DNA of 64,000 bases from Paenarthrobacter aurescens TC1 (GTDB taxonomy: Bacteria > Actinomycetota > Actinomycetes > Actinomycetales > Micrococcaceae), in assembly GCA_000014925.1 (NCBI GenBank), contig CP000475.1, positions 62,001 through 126,000 on the forward strand, in the 5' to 3' direction. Of the stretch, positions 1 to 8,143 are shown in pieces (within the stretch, counting starts at the first letter, position 1; every line of letters starts with the position of its first letter). A program made the position numbers and the translations under genes. The notes under the pieces were generated by a model. That model was given only the letters and a program-made list of their open reading frames with translations. It had not been told where the DNA came from and searched no databases.

Positions 1-1
1 T

Positions 2-718
2 AGTCGCGTCACCCTGCTGGTGATCCAACCGGACCCGGCCGACCCGATCGACCAGTTCGAGCCGTGGTTCGTAAAGGCCGGCGTCGAGTGGAACGTCGTC
101 CAACCGCACGCCTTCGACCGGGTGCCCGAGGAATTGGACGCCGACGGACTTCTCGTGCTGGGCGGGGACATGAGTTCGTTGCATGACCACCATTACCCCT
201 GGCTCGAAGACATCCGGGCCCTGTACCGCTCGGCCGCGAAGCTTCGACGGCCAAGCCTCGGCATCTGCCTTGGCGCCCAACTGATGGCCCAGGCGTTCGG
301 CGGAGAGGTTGCCCTAGGCGACAGCGGGCTGGAAGCCGGTGTCGTGCGTGTCCACTGGCGCGAGGAAGCTGACTCCGACGCGCTCGTGAATCAGCTGCCC
401 AACCCACTGCGGATGGGAGCGATGCATGGCGACATGATCGCCGAGCTCCCGGACGACGCTGAGTGGCTGGCCTACTCCGACATGTACCCGCACCAAGCCT
501 TCCGCGTACGCGATAGTTCTTGGGGCGTGCAGTTCCACCCGGAGATCGGAAAGATGACCTATGAGAACTGGGTCTCGCAGTACTCCGGCGGCGACCCCGT
601 TGCCGTCCAGAGGTTGGAGCACGGACGTAAGCAGTTCGCGCAGCAGGAAGACGTCGTAGCACAGAACACCGCGCTTTTCGCATCCAGATTCGCCGCGATC
701 GTGCGCGCTGCACGCTAG
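2..718 (+). CDS. Type 1 glutamine amidotransferase (5' partial)
   Basis: Class I glutamine amidotransferase of the free-standing GMP-synthase-like type. The nucleophile elbow GICLGAQ has its Cys codon at 266-268, and the His-Glu pair lies in QFHPEIG near 533-545. The first GTG is at 20, but the frame is open to the window edge and the upstream codons (SRVTLLV) look like the usual first beta strand. The true start is therefore probably outside the window. In context it may hydrolyse a gamma-glutamyl amide, as the second amidotransferase at 3295 may also do; which of the two acts on the pathway intermediate cannot be decided from sequence. It is convergent with the aldehyde dehydrogenase. The family call is firm, the substrate is inferred. 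Confidence 0.85.
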   Translation, partial: SRVTLLVIQPDPADPIDQFEPWFVKAGVEWNVVQPHAFDRVPEELDADGLLVLGGDMSSLHDHHYPWLEDIRALYRSAAKLRRPSLGICLGAQLMAQAFGGEVALGDSGLEAGVVRVHWREEADSDALVNQLPNPLRMGAMHGDMIAELPDDAEWLAYSDMYPHQAFRVRDSSWGVQFHPEIGKMTYENWVSQYSGGDPVAVQRLEHGRKQFAQQEDVVAQNTALFASRFAAIVRAAR

Positions 719-820
719 AGACGCGCCAGGGCGCCCGCGTGCACCGAGCAGGAATTCAGCGTCGGCCCGACGCGGAGGCTTCGGCGCCCGCGACGCGCTG
801 AGCAGGCACCGCGGGCATGC

Positions 821-847
821 CCGGGTGAACGCGGATCGTCCACCCGG
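821..847. terminator. Possible hairpin between convergent genes
   Basis: CCGGGTG (821-827) pairs with CACCCGG (841-847) across a 13-nt loop, between the stops of the convergent amidotransferase and aldehyde dehydrogenase genes. It has no T-tract, so it is at best a weak bidirectional stop. Confidence 0.3.
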
Positions 848-863
848 ACACGTCCTTGCGACG

Positions 864-2225
864 TTACGCTTGAGTGTTGATGAAGACGTTCTTCAGCTCG
901 GTGTACCCGTTGATCGCCTCCAGGCCAAGCTCTCGACCGAATCCCGATTGCTTGAAGCCGCCGAAGGGCGTCTGCAGACGCACAGAACTGTTGGAGTTCA
1001 CCGATAGTGTGCCGCTTTCCATCGCGCGCGCCACGCGGAATGCCCGTCCCAGGTCCGTGGTCCAGATGGACCCGCTGAGGCCGTAGATCGTGTCGTTCGC
1101 GAGGCGGATCGCCTCTTCCTCGCTGTCGAACGGGATGATCGCGGCGATGGGCCCGAAGATTTCGTCGGTCACCACGCGGGAGGTGAGGTCGGGGTCCACC
1201 ACGACCCTCGGCGCCATCCAGAAGCCGGGGCCGTCGGGAGCCTGGCCGGCCAGGACGGCGTCGTCGGTGATGAACGAGGAGACCTTCGAGTGGTGGTCGC
1301 GCGAAACCAGCGGACCGAGATGCGTCTCGGGGTCGGCAGGGTCACCGATCTTCAGCGACTCGGTGGCAGCGACAAAGCCTGATACGAAGTCGTCGAACGC
1401 CTTGCGCTCGACCAGGATGCGGCTTCGAGCACAGCAGTCCTGGCCCGTGTTACCGAACACCGCACCCGGCGCGGACTTGATGGCCAGGTCCAAGTCGGCA
1501 TCGGCGAAGACGACGTTGGCTGACTTCCCACCAAGCTCGAGAGTGATTCTCTTCATGGTGTCCGCAGCCGAACGCATGACGTCCTGCCCGGTCGCTGTCG
1601 AACCGGTGAAGCTGACCTTTGCAACGCCTGGGTGGCTGGTCAGCACACGACCAACCACTCGACCAGGCCCGCAGATGACCTGCACCAAGTTGGCAGGCAG
1701 ATTGAGCGTGGCAACGAGCTCGCCGAACCGACGCGTCGACAACGTCGTGATGTCGGCTGGCTTCACGATGACCGAGTTGCCGGCTGCAAGCGCGGGGGCG
1801 ATGTTCCACGACGCGATCGGGAGCGGAAAGTTCCACGGCGAGATCACCGCCACGACACCCATCGGCTCCCTGAACGTCATGTCGACGCCACCGTCGACCG
1901 GGATGGTTTCACCAAGGATCTTGTCGACCACGCCTGCGTAGTAGCGGAAGCAGTTGGCCACCATGGCAACCTCGCCGCGGGCGTCGCTGATCGGCTTGCC
2001 CACGTCGGAGGACTCGAGTCGGGCGAGCTCCTCGAGGTTGGCGTCGACGACGGCAGCGATGGCGAGCATCCCGTCGCGGCGCTCGTTGAGCGAAAGCGAC
2101 GCCCACTCTCGCTGAGCCTTCTTCGAGCGGTCGATCGCTGCCTCGGCCTCCGCAACGTCGGCCATAGGGAACTCGGCAATGACCTCTTCGGTTGCCGGGT
2201 TGATCACGGAATTCACGTCGGTCAC
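864..2225 (-). CDS. NAD(P)-dependent aldehyde dehydrogenase (PuuC-like)
   Basis: A 453-aa aldehyde dehydrogenase of normal family length. The N-terminal NAD-binding motif SPWNFPLP, the Glu motif ELGGKS and the catalytic Cys in GNTGQDCCARSR are all present, followed by EIFGP and a C-terminal PFGGFKQSG. It should oxidise an aldehyde to the acid in the cytoplasm. It is transcribed away from the SDR at 2520, leaving a 294-bp shared control region. In the proposed amine pathway it would oxidise an amino- or gamma-glutamylamino-aldehyde (for example alaninal or its glutamyl form) made by the neighbouring alcohol dehydrogenase. The family is certain; the substrate is inferred from context only. Confidence 0.9.
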   Translation of the reverse strand: MTDVNSVINPATEEVIAEFPMADVAEAEAAIDRSKKAQREWASLSLNERRDGMLAIAAVVDANLEELARLESSDVGKPISDARGEVAMVANCFRYYAGVVDKILGETIPVDGGVDMTFREPMGVVAVISPWNFPLPIASWNIAPALAAGNSVIVKPADITTLSTRRFGELVATLNLPANLVQVICGPGRVVGRVLTSHPGVAKVSFTGSTATGQDVMRSAADTMKRITLELGGKSANVVFADADLDLAIKSAPGAVFGNTGQDCCARSRILVERKAFDDFVSGFVAATESLKIGDPADPETHLGPLVSRDHHSKVSSFITDDAVLAGQAPDGPGFWMAPRVVVDPDLTSRVVTDEIFGPIAAIIPFDSEEEAIRLANDTIYGLSGSIWTTDLGRAFRVARAMESGTLSVNSNSSVRLQTPFGGFKQSGFGRELGLEAINGYTELKNVFINTQA

Positions 2226-2519
2226 GTCAGGTCCTCAGGGTGTTGTTGGTGTCCGACCCCGGCCGTCAACGGTCGCGGCGGGATCCAGGGGAGATGTTCA
2301 CCAATGCTCGGTCCGTGCCGCACGGCGGACAACGTGCGCAGTGCCCTCCAGGGCGCCGAACGGTGTGCATCTCGACCACAGACAGAGGTCTGGGTCACAC
2401 CTAGGTTGGAGTCACAAGGCGGCCCCCGCCGCATCCAGCGGCCCCTGGCAGAACGTCACTGCGACAGCACGTCACTGCCAAGAAAGGGTCGCCCGGACCA
2501 CGATCAGGAGAACCAGTTC

Positions 2520-3293
2520 ATGTCTACTCACCTGGGAAGGTACGCCGCCGTCACCGGTGCAGGCTCGGGCAACGGCAAGGCGATCGCCGAGACGCTGCTC
2601 GACGAGGGAGCCAGTGTGGCTCTGCTCGACATCAACCTCGACTCGCTGCGGGAGATCACCGAGAAGTACCCCCAGGCCATCGCGGTCGAGGCGAACGTCG
2701 CTGAGGAGGACTCGGTGCACGCTGCCGCGAACGAGATCGCGTCCGCCTTCGGCCGCCTCGACCTGCTGGTCAACAATGCGGGCATCGTCAAGGGCTCGAA
2801 CTTCGAGGACCTGTCTCGTGAGGAATGGGACCAGGTGTTCGCGGTCAACTCGACCGGCCCCTTCCTCATGAGCCAAGCGATGAACGGGCTACTGCGCGAG
2901 GGGGTCGCCGCTCGAGGGGACAACGCGACCGCGGCGATCGTGAACATCACCTCGGTTGAAGCCCACATCGTCATCTCGAGCAGTGGCCATCCCCAGATCC
3001 ACTACAACGCATCGAAGGGCGCTTTGCTCCAGCTCACCCGCGCACTTGCTGTCGAGTGCGCGAGCAACAAGATCCGGGTCAACGCCGTCGCGCCCGGTTT
3101 CATCGAGACGCCCTTCACGCGCGCGGTGCTGGGCAATCCCGAGGTGCTGAACTGGCTCCTCGAGCGCACGCCCATGGGTCGGGTCGGGCAGCCCGAGGAC
3201 GTCGCGAACGCCGTCTCGTTCCTCGGCAGCGAGAAGGCCAGTTGGGTTACCGGAGCGACGCTGTTCGTCGACGGCGGCTGGACGGTGTACTAA
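2520..3293 (+). CDS. SDR-family alcohol dehydrogenase
   Basis: A 257-aa short-chain dehydrogenase. TGAGSGNG near residues 12-19 binds the nucleotide, NNAG follows, and the catalytic pair is Y162/K166 in YNASK. The ATG at 2520 is preceded by AGGAG at a normal distance, so longer upstream reading in this frame is not coding. Its stop lies 1 bp before the TTG of the next gene, making it the first gene of a five-gene operon with the C26 hydrolase, P450, ferredoxin and reductase. A role in oxidising a hydroxylated (glutamyl)amine, such as an alaninol-type alcohol, is inferred from these neighbours. Confidence 0.9.
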   Translation: MSTHLGRYAAVTGAGSGNGKAIAETLLDEGASVALLDINLDSLREITEKYPQAIAVEANVAEEDSVHAAANEIASAFGRLDLLVNNAGIVKGSNFEDLSREEWDQVFAVNSTGPFLMSQAMNGLLREGVAARGDNATAAIVNITSVEAHIVISSSGHPQIHYNASKGALLQLTRALAVECASNKIRVNAVAPGFIETPFTRAVLGNPEVLNWLLERTPMGRVGQPEDVANAVSFLGSEKASWVTGATLFVDGGWTVY

Positions 3294-3294
3294 A

Positions 3295-4020
3295 TTGTCT
3301 CGCCCGCTCATTGGTGTCTCGGCCGCCGCAGAGGAGCTTCCGACTGCGTTCGGTCCGAAGGACTGCACCAAGCTCAACACCGCTTACACCAACGCGATAT
3401 ACGCAGCCGGTGGGCAGCCCGTCATCCTGCCGGTCACCCTTGACCCGCCTGCCGATCTTCTCGATCGCATCGACGGTCTGATGTTGACCGGTGGTGGCGA
3501 CCTGGACCCGGAGCTGTACGGCGAACCGCCCGACCCGACGGTCTACGGAGTAAGGCGTGACCGTGACGCGTTCGAGGTCGCCCTCTATCAGGAGGCTATG
3601 AGGCGCGAGCTCCCGGTCCTCGCGATCTGTCGCGGAATGCAACTGGTCAATGTTCTGCGCGGTGGCAACCTGATCCAGGAACTCGAGACCGAGCATGATC
3701 ACTGGCAGACCAACCCGAGCCACGAGCACAGCCACCACATCACCACAACGCCCGGCTCGCGCCTCGCCGAGATCTTCGGGAGCGACCTCGACGTAGCCCC
3801 GGTGAACAGCTACCACCACCAGGGACTCCGCAACCTCGGCAGCGGGCTCGTGGTCACGGCGATGTGCGGCGACGTCATCGAGGCAGTCGAGGCGACCGAC
3901 GCGGACATCTTGGCGGTCCAGTGGCACCCCGAGCACATGGCTCCTCATGACCACCGGCAGTTCGCACTGTTCTCCGCATTCGTGGCCCGGGCTGCGGACC
4001 GAATCTCGACCATCGCATAG
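3295..4020 (+). CDS. Gamma-glutamyl hydrolase, peptidase C26 (PuuD-like)
   Basis: A 241-aa class I amidotransferase-fold hydrolase of the C26/PuuD type. The nucleophile is C112 in AICRGMQ, with H211 and E213 in QWHPEH and the TGGGD oxyanion segment near residue 65. PuuD-type enzymes cleave gamma-glutamyl amides to glutamate plus the free amine or amino acid. The start is a TTG 1 bp after the SDR stop, which indicates translational coupling; no better start is seen. With the PuuA-like ligase at 6740 it would close a glutamylation cycle. It is the best candidate for the deglutamylation step; the ipu pathway for isopropylamine in Pseudomonas uses a comparable gamma-glutamyl-alaninol hydrolase. 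Confidence 0.85.
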   Translation: MSRPLIGVSAAAEELPTAFGPKDCTKLNTAYTNAIYAAGGQPVILPVTLDPPADLLDRIDGLMLTGGGDLDPELYGEPPDPTVYGVRRDRDAFEVALYQEAMRRELPVLAICRGMQLVNVLRGGNLIQELETEHDHWQTNPSHEHSHHITTTPGSRLAEIFGSDLDVAPVNSYHHQGLRNLGSGLVVTAMCGDVIEAVEATDADILAVQWHPEHMAPHDHRQFALFSAFVARAADRISTIA

Positions 4021-4032
4021 GAGAGGGAAACC

Positions 4033-5196
4033 ATGCCCGACAACCAGACATCCGAAGTCGACTTCGACTTCCACGGATCCGCCCTGGACAACATCTTCGA
4101 GACCTACAGCGATCTTCGGGGTCAGTGCCCCGTCGGCCGCAGCGAGAAGCACGGCGGCTTTTGGTACATGATGAACAGCGAAGACATCTTCGCTGCCGAG
4201 CAGGACCCGTCAACCTTCTCTGTCGCCCCGTCGATGCTGCTGCCGGCATTCGGCACGGACGTGCCGCTGATCCCGATCGACATCGACCCGCCGGAACACA
4301 CCGACTACCGGCGTATCCTGCTGCCGCTGTTCACCCCGAAGATGGTTGCGAAGCTCGACGAGGGCATGCACAAGACCGCGCGCGAACTCGCCGCAGACGT
4401 AGCCAGTCGCGACGTCGTCGACGCAAGCGCGTTGTTCGCCCGTCCCATGCCTACGATCGTGTTCAGCCGCCTCGCGGGATTTCCCGAGAAGGACTGGCCC
4501 AAGTTCGATCAGTGGGTCGATGACATCATCTACGAACGCACCGTCAACCCCGACCGCGCCTGGAAGGCCGGGCAGGAAGTCATGGAGTATTTCGACAACC
4601 TGCTCAAGGAGCGCGACCAGGTTGAGCACACCGACGACCTGATCGCGGAACTGACTGCTGCGGAGATCAAGGGACGCAAGCTCACCCACGAGGAGTTGCT
4701 CTCGTACTGCTTCCTGCTGTTCCTTGCCGGCCTGGACACCACCGCCTGGGCAATCCGGTCCAGCCTTTGGTACCTCGCGCAGCATCCCGAGGAGCAGGAG
4801 CGCCTCCGCAACGATCCCGACCTCATCCCGCTGGCGAGCGAGGAGTTCCTGCGCACGCTGTCACCGGTCCAGGCAATGGCGCGGACGTGCCTCAAGGACG
4901 TTGAGGTCTCCGGCCAGCAGCTCAAGCAGGGCGATCGTGTCGTTCTCGTTTTCGGTGCCGGCAACCGTGACCCCCAGGTGTACGACCGCCCCGACGACAT
5001 CGTCATCGACAGGGAGAACAACCGACACCTCGCGTTCGGAGGAGGCATTCATCGCTGCCTGGGCTCGAACCTTGGGCGCCAGGAGCTGATCATTGCGCTC
5101 GAGGAGTTCCTCGCCGCTGTTCCTGCGTTCTCGTTGGCCAACCCGGACGAGCAATGGCACGGCGTCGGATCCCTCACGCTGAAGATCGGAAAGTGA
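4033..5196 (+). CDS. Cytochrome P450 monooxygenase
   Basis: A 387-aa soluble bacterial P450. The haem-binding motif FGGGIHRCLG places the thiolate at C342. The I-helix oxygen-activation motif is FLAGLDTT (the usual A/G-G-x-D/E-T-T, with D and T present), and the K-helix ExxR appears as EEFLR. It begins 12 bp after the C26 hydrolase and is followed 6 bp later by its likely ferredoxin, then the reductase, so a full electron chain is encoded. In the proposed pathway it hydroxylates the glutamylated alkylamine on carbon. No signal peptide or membrane anchor is visible. The P450 call is certain; the substrate is inferred. Confidence 0.95.
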   Translation: MPDNQTSEVDFDFHGSALDNIFETYSDLRGQCPVGRSEKHGGFWYMMNSEDIFAAEQDPSTFSVAPSMLLPAFGTDVPLIPIDIDPPEHTDYRRILLPLFTPKMVAKLDEGMHKTARELAADVASRDVVDASALFARPMPTIVFSRLAGFPEKDWPKFDQWVDDIIYERTVNPDRAWKAGQEVMEYFDNLLKERDQVEHTDDLIAELTAAEIKGRKLTHEELLSYCFLLFLAGLDTTAWAIRSSLWYLAQHPEEQERLRNDPDLIPLASEEFLRTLSPVQAMARTCLKDVEVSGQQLKQGDRVVLVFGAGNRDPQVYDRPDDIVIDRENNRHLAFGGGIHRCLGSNLGRQELIIALEEFLAAVPAFSLANPDEQWHGVGSLTLKIGK

Positions 5197-5202
5197 CCAG
5201 CC

Positions 5203-5409
5203 ATGCAACGGGTATCGGTTGATCCAGCCAAGTGCCAAGGTCACGCACGGTGCTTGGCATTCGCTCCGGACGTGTTCGACTTCGACGACGAGGGCTACGC
5301 GTTCGTGCCCGACGACCGGGCGCAGTTCGAGGAGTTGCCCAACCCGGTCAAGCTCGCTGTCGCCAACTGCCCGGAGCGCGCTATCTCTGTGAGCGAAGTG
5401 GCGGAGTGA
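5203..5409 (+). CDS. 3Fe-4S ferredoxin partner of the P450
   Basis: A 68-aa ferredoxin with three cluster cysteines, C11, C17 and C56 (the last in NCPE). H14 stands where a fourth cysteine would be in a 4Fe-4S protein, which is the usual signature of the 3Fe-4S ferredoxins that feed actinobacterial P450s. It is very acidic, as such electron carriers are. It lies between the P450 and the reductase, and its TGA overlaps the reductase ATG by one base. Confidence 0.93.
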   Translation: MQRVSVDPAKCQGHARCLAFAPDVFDFDDEGYAFVPDDRAQFEELPNPVKLAVANCPERAISVSEVAE

Positions 5410-6575
5410 TGGACGAGAGTGTCGGAGTCCTGGTCGTGGGCGGAGGCGTCGCTGCGGCGTCGCTGATCGCTCAGCTCAGATCGGACGGGTACGACGACAA
5501 GATCGTGGTCGTCGACCATGACCCTGACACTCCCTACGATCGTCCTCCGCTGTCCAAGGAATTCCTGGGCGGTGAGGCGGCGGCGCCCGAGGCGCCGTGG
5601 TGGGCCGACGAGTGCGAATTGGTATCTGGGTCGGTCGTCGGCGTTAATGTGGCGAAGTCCAGCGTCACGGTGCACCAGAATGATGGCCGCATCCTGCGCA
5701 TCACTGGCCGTGACATTGTCGTGGCCACGGGTGCCTCGCCGGTTCGGATCCCGGGGATACACCCCGACGTTCTCCATTTCCGAACCGCCGAGGACGCGCG
5801 TGCCTTACGCAGCCAGCTTAGAGACGAAGCGCGCCTGGTCATTCTGGGCGCTGGCACGATTGGCACTGAGCTCGCGTCGAGCGCGGTGGATCGTGGCGCG
5901 CGAGTCACTCTGGTCGACATCGCCTCCAGGCCGCTGGAACGCTTTCTCGGCGGATACCTTGGGCCAGAGGCGGAGACGTGGATCCGCGAGGCGGGCGTCA
6001 ACCTGATGCTCGAAACGGTTGTCGAAACGGTCCAAGCGGCGAATTCGGGGTTGACAGTCGAGACGACGAGAGGTCCCGTCCAGGCGGACGTGGTTGTCAG
6101 CGCTGTCGGAACGCGACCCTGCGTGTCGTGGTTGAACGGCTCCGGGCTCGATCTTCGTGACGGGATTCGCTGCGATCCAGACGGAACGGCCGTCGACCTC
6201 TTGGGTCGGCCGATGCCCCACATTCACGCCATCGGTGATGTTGCTGCTTGGTCCGACCAGTACGGAGTTGTCAGCCGGCGTGAAGACTGGACGTCTGCGC
6301 AGCGTCAGGGCAGACATGTCGCGCGGACGATCATGGGGCTCAGCCCTCTTTCGGCCGAGTTGCCCTACTTCTGGACGCATCAGTTCGGCCGCCGCGTTCA
6401 GATCCTTGGCACCCCAGCGCCCGACGGCGAGCTCGTCGCCCAGATGTCGAATCCAGAGCGTAAGTCGTCGTTCTACACCGTGGAACGAGATGCGCGCCCG
6501 ATCGCATGGATCTCAATCAATGCCCCCCGAGAGTTCGCGCTCGCCATGCGCGACTCGATGTCCATGACCGGTTGA
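5409..6575 (+). CDS. FAD-dependent ferredoxin reductase
   Basis: A 388-aa pyridine-nucleotide-disulfide-type oxidoreductase of the rubredoxin/ferredoxin reductase family. It has an N-terminal FAD Rossmann motif (VVGGGVAAAS), an ATGASP motif and a second NAD(P)-binding GAGTIGTE. The FAD-contacting segment HAIGDVA comes near residue 275, followed by the C-terminal reductase domain. The chosen ATG overlaps the ferredoxin stop (TGATG); the frame is open further upstream, but that part overlaps the ferredoxin and is not coding. It passes electrons from NAD(P)H to the ferredoxin and so to the P450. Last gene of the five-gene operon; a 164-bp gap follows before the GTG of the ligase gene. Confidence 0.93.
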   Translation: MDESVGVLVVGGGVAAASLIAQLRSDGYDDKIVVVDHDPDTPYDRPPLSKEFLGGEAAAPEAPWWADECELVSGSVVGVNVAKSSVTVHQNDGRILRITGRDIVVATGASPVRIPGIHPDVLHFRTAEDARALRSQLRDEARLVILGAGTIGTELASSAVDRGARVTLVDIASRPLERFLGGYLGPEAETWIREAGVNLMLETVVETVQAANSGLTVETTRGPVQADVVVSAVGTRPCVSWLNGSGLDLRDGIRCDPDGTAVDLLGRPMPHIHAIGDVAAWSDQYGVVSRREDWTSAQRQGRHVARTIMGLSPLSAELPYFWTHQFGRRVQILGTPAPDGELVAQMSNPERKSSFYTVERDARPIAWISINAPREFALAMRDSMSMTG

Positions 6576-6739
6576 CCGGCAGGTGTGCCCCCACCCACTA
6601 CCAACCTGCCGCGCACGACGAAGTGCGCAGCGCACTCCATGAGTTCCAGACGTGTGCGCCACGGCTACATACGGGCTAGGCCGTCCGCCCTAGCATCGAA
6701 TTAGTGCTTCAGATCACACCCCAAAGCGAGGTAGGACCA

Positions 6740-8122
6740 GTGTCCAACGAACAGCCCTCTGTCAGCACCGCCAACGAGCTCCAAGCCTTCGTCGACGAGC
6801 ACCAAATCAAGACATTCAAGGTCGGTGCGGTCGATGTCGACGGGCTCTGGCGGGGTAAGCGGATCGCGGCGCCCTACTTCTTGGAGAGCGTGGCCAGCAA
6901 GGGAACGAATATCTGCAACATCCTGTTCGGATGGGACCTGCAGGATCAGTCGATCCCGAACCTGAAGTACACGGGATGGCAGACCGGATACCCCGACATC
7001 ACCCTTCTGCCTGACCTGAGCACACTGAAGCTCGTGCCTTGGGAACCAGGCACGGCTTCGGTGATCTGCGACATCTACGAGATGGACGGGACCCTGCTCG
7101 AGCTGGCCCCGCGAGCGCTCCTGCGACGGATCGTTGAGCAGGCGAACGCGGCTGGTTATGCGCCCAAGTGCGGGTACGAGCTGGAGGTCTACCTGCTCAA
7201 GGGCACGGCTGATGAGCTGGAGGCGAAGGGCTTCCGCGATCTCGAACCCTTCTCCCGCGGCAACCACACATACAGCGTCCAGCGCGACACCGGCTCGGAG
7301 TACCTGATTGGCGAGATCCGCGAGCAGTTGGCCGCCTACGGGATCTACATCGAAGCAAGCAATAGTGAGCACGGTCCGGGCCAGTTCGAGGTCAACATGC
7401 GGTACTGCGACGCCCTGGCCGCCGCCGACGGGGCCATGCTCCTGAAGAACTCCATTAAGGAAATTGCAGCCAAGCACGGCTGCACGGCCTCCTTCATCGC
7501 GAAGCTCTCACCGGAATGGGCTGGATCCTCGGGTCACCTCCACCAGAGCCTCGTGGACGCTCATGGCAACATTGCCTTTGCGAACCCCGAGGAGCCGGGC
7601 CGGCTCAGCGCGGTCGGCGAGGCATACATGGCTGGAGTCGTAGACCTCGCGAAGGACATGACTGCGCTGTACCTTCCGACCATCAACTCCTACAAGCGAA
7701 CCGAAGGTGGCTCGTGGGCCGGTTCGAGCTCAACGTGGGGCTACGACAACCGAACCGTCGCGGTGCGCGCAATCCCCAGCGCCGGTCCGGCCGCGCGCAT
7801 CGAGAACCGCATTGCCGGCGCCGACGCCAATCCGTACCTCGTCATCGCGGCCAGTTTGTCAGCCGGACTGCACGGCATCTCCAAGGGGCTGACTCCGCCC
7901 GCGCCGATGGAGGGCAACGCCTACGAGCAAGTTGGCCCCGAGACGGCGCTTCCGCACACCCTCGAGTCGGCTTGCGATGTCCTGGAGAACAGCAACACGG
8001 CCCGGACTCTGCTCGGCGACGCATTCGTGGACCACTACGTCGCCACTCGACGCTGGGAGGTCCAACAGTTCAGGGCTCAGGTCACTGAATGGGAAGTCGC
8101 CCGATACCTCGAGCACATCTGA
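6740..8122 (+). CDS. Gamma-glutamylamine synthetase (PuuA-like glutamine synthetase family)
   Basis: A glutamine-synthetase-fold ligase of about 460 aa. Visible catalytic motifs are GPGQFEVNM (metal/substrate), GSSGHLHQ (the usual GSGMHxHxS site, here degenerate), NSYKR and RIENRIAGADANPY. Such type III relatives join glutamate to amines using ATP (PuuA for putrescine, IpuC for isopropylamine). I place the start at GTG 6740 with GAGGTAGGA upstream; an in-frame codon 36 bp earlier (6704) has no good ribosome site. It lies downstream of the P450 operon and 21 bp before the regulator gene. It would perform the first step of the cluster, N-glutamylation of an alkylamine. Distinguishing it from ethanolamine- or spermine-specific relatives needs phylogeny. 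Confidence 0.85.
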   Translation: MSNEQPSVSTANELQAFVDEHQIKTFKVGAVDVDGLWRGKRIAAPYFLESVASKGTNICNILFGWDLQDQSIPNLKYTGWQTGYPDITLLPDLSTLKLVPWEPGTASVICDIYEMDGTLLELAPRALLRRIVEQANAAGYAPKCGYELEVYLLKGTADELEAKGFRDLEPFSRGNHTYSVQRDTGSEYLIGEIREQLAAYGIYIEASNSEHGPGQFEVNMRYCDALAAADGAMLLKNSIKEIAAKHGCTASFIAKLSPEWAGSSGHLHQSLVDAHGNIAFANPEEPGRLSAVGEAYMAGVVDLAKDMTALYLPTINSYKRTEGGSWAGSSSTWGYDNRTVAVRAIPSAGPAARIENRIAGADANPYLVIAASLSAGLHGISKGLTPPAPMEGNAYEQVGPETALPHTLESACDVLENSNTARTLLGDAFVDHYVATRRWEVQQFRAQVTEWEVARYLEHI

Positions 8123-8143
8123 CGGCCGGGCCCGTCGACGCAG

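Noticed and set aside
1632-2519. Upstream extension of the SDR frame
   Set aside because: It lies antisense to aldehyde dehydrogenase; ATG 2520 has a good ribosome site and gives normal SDR length.
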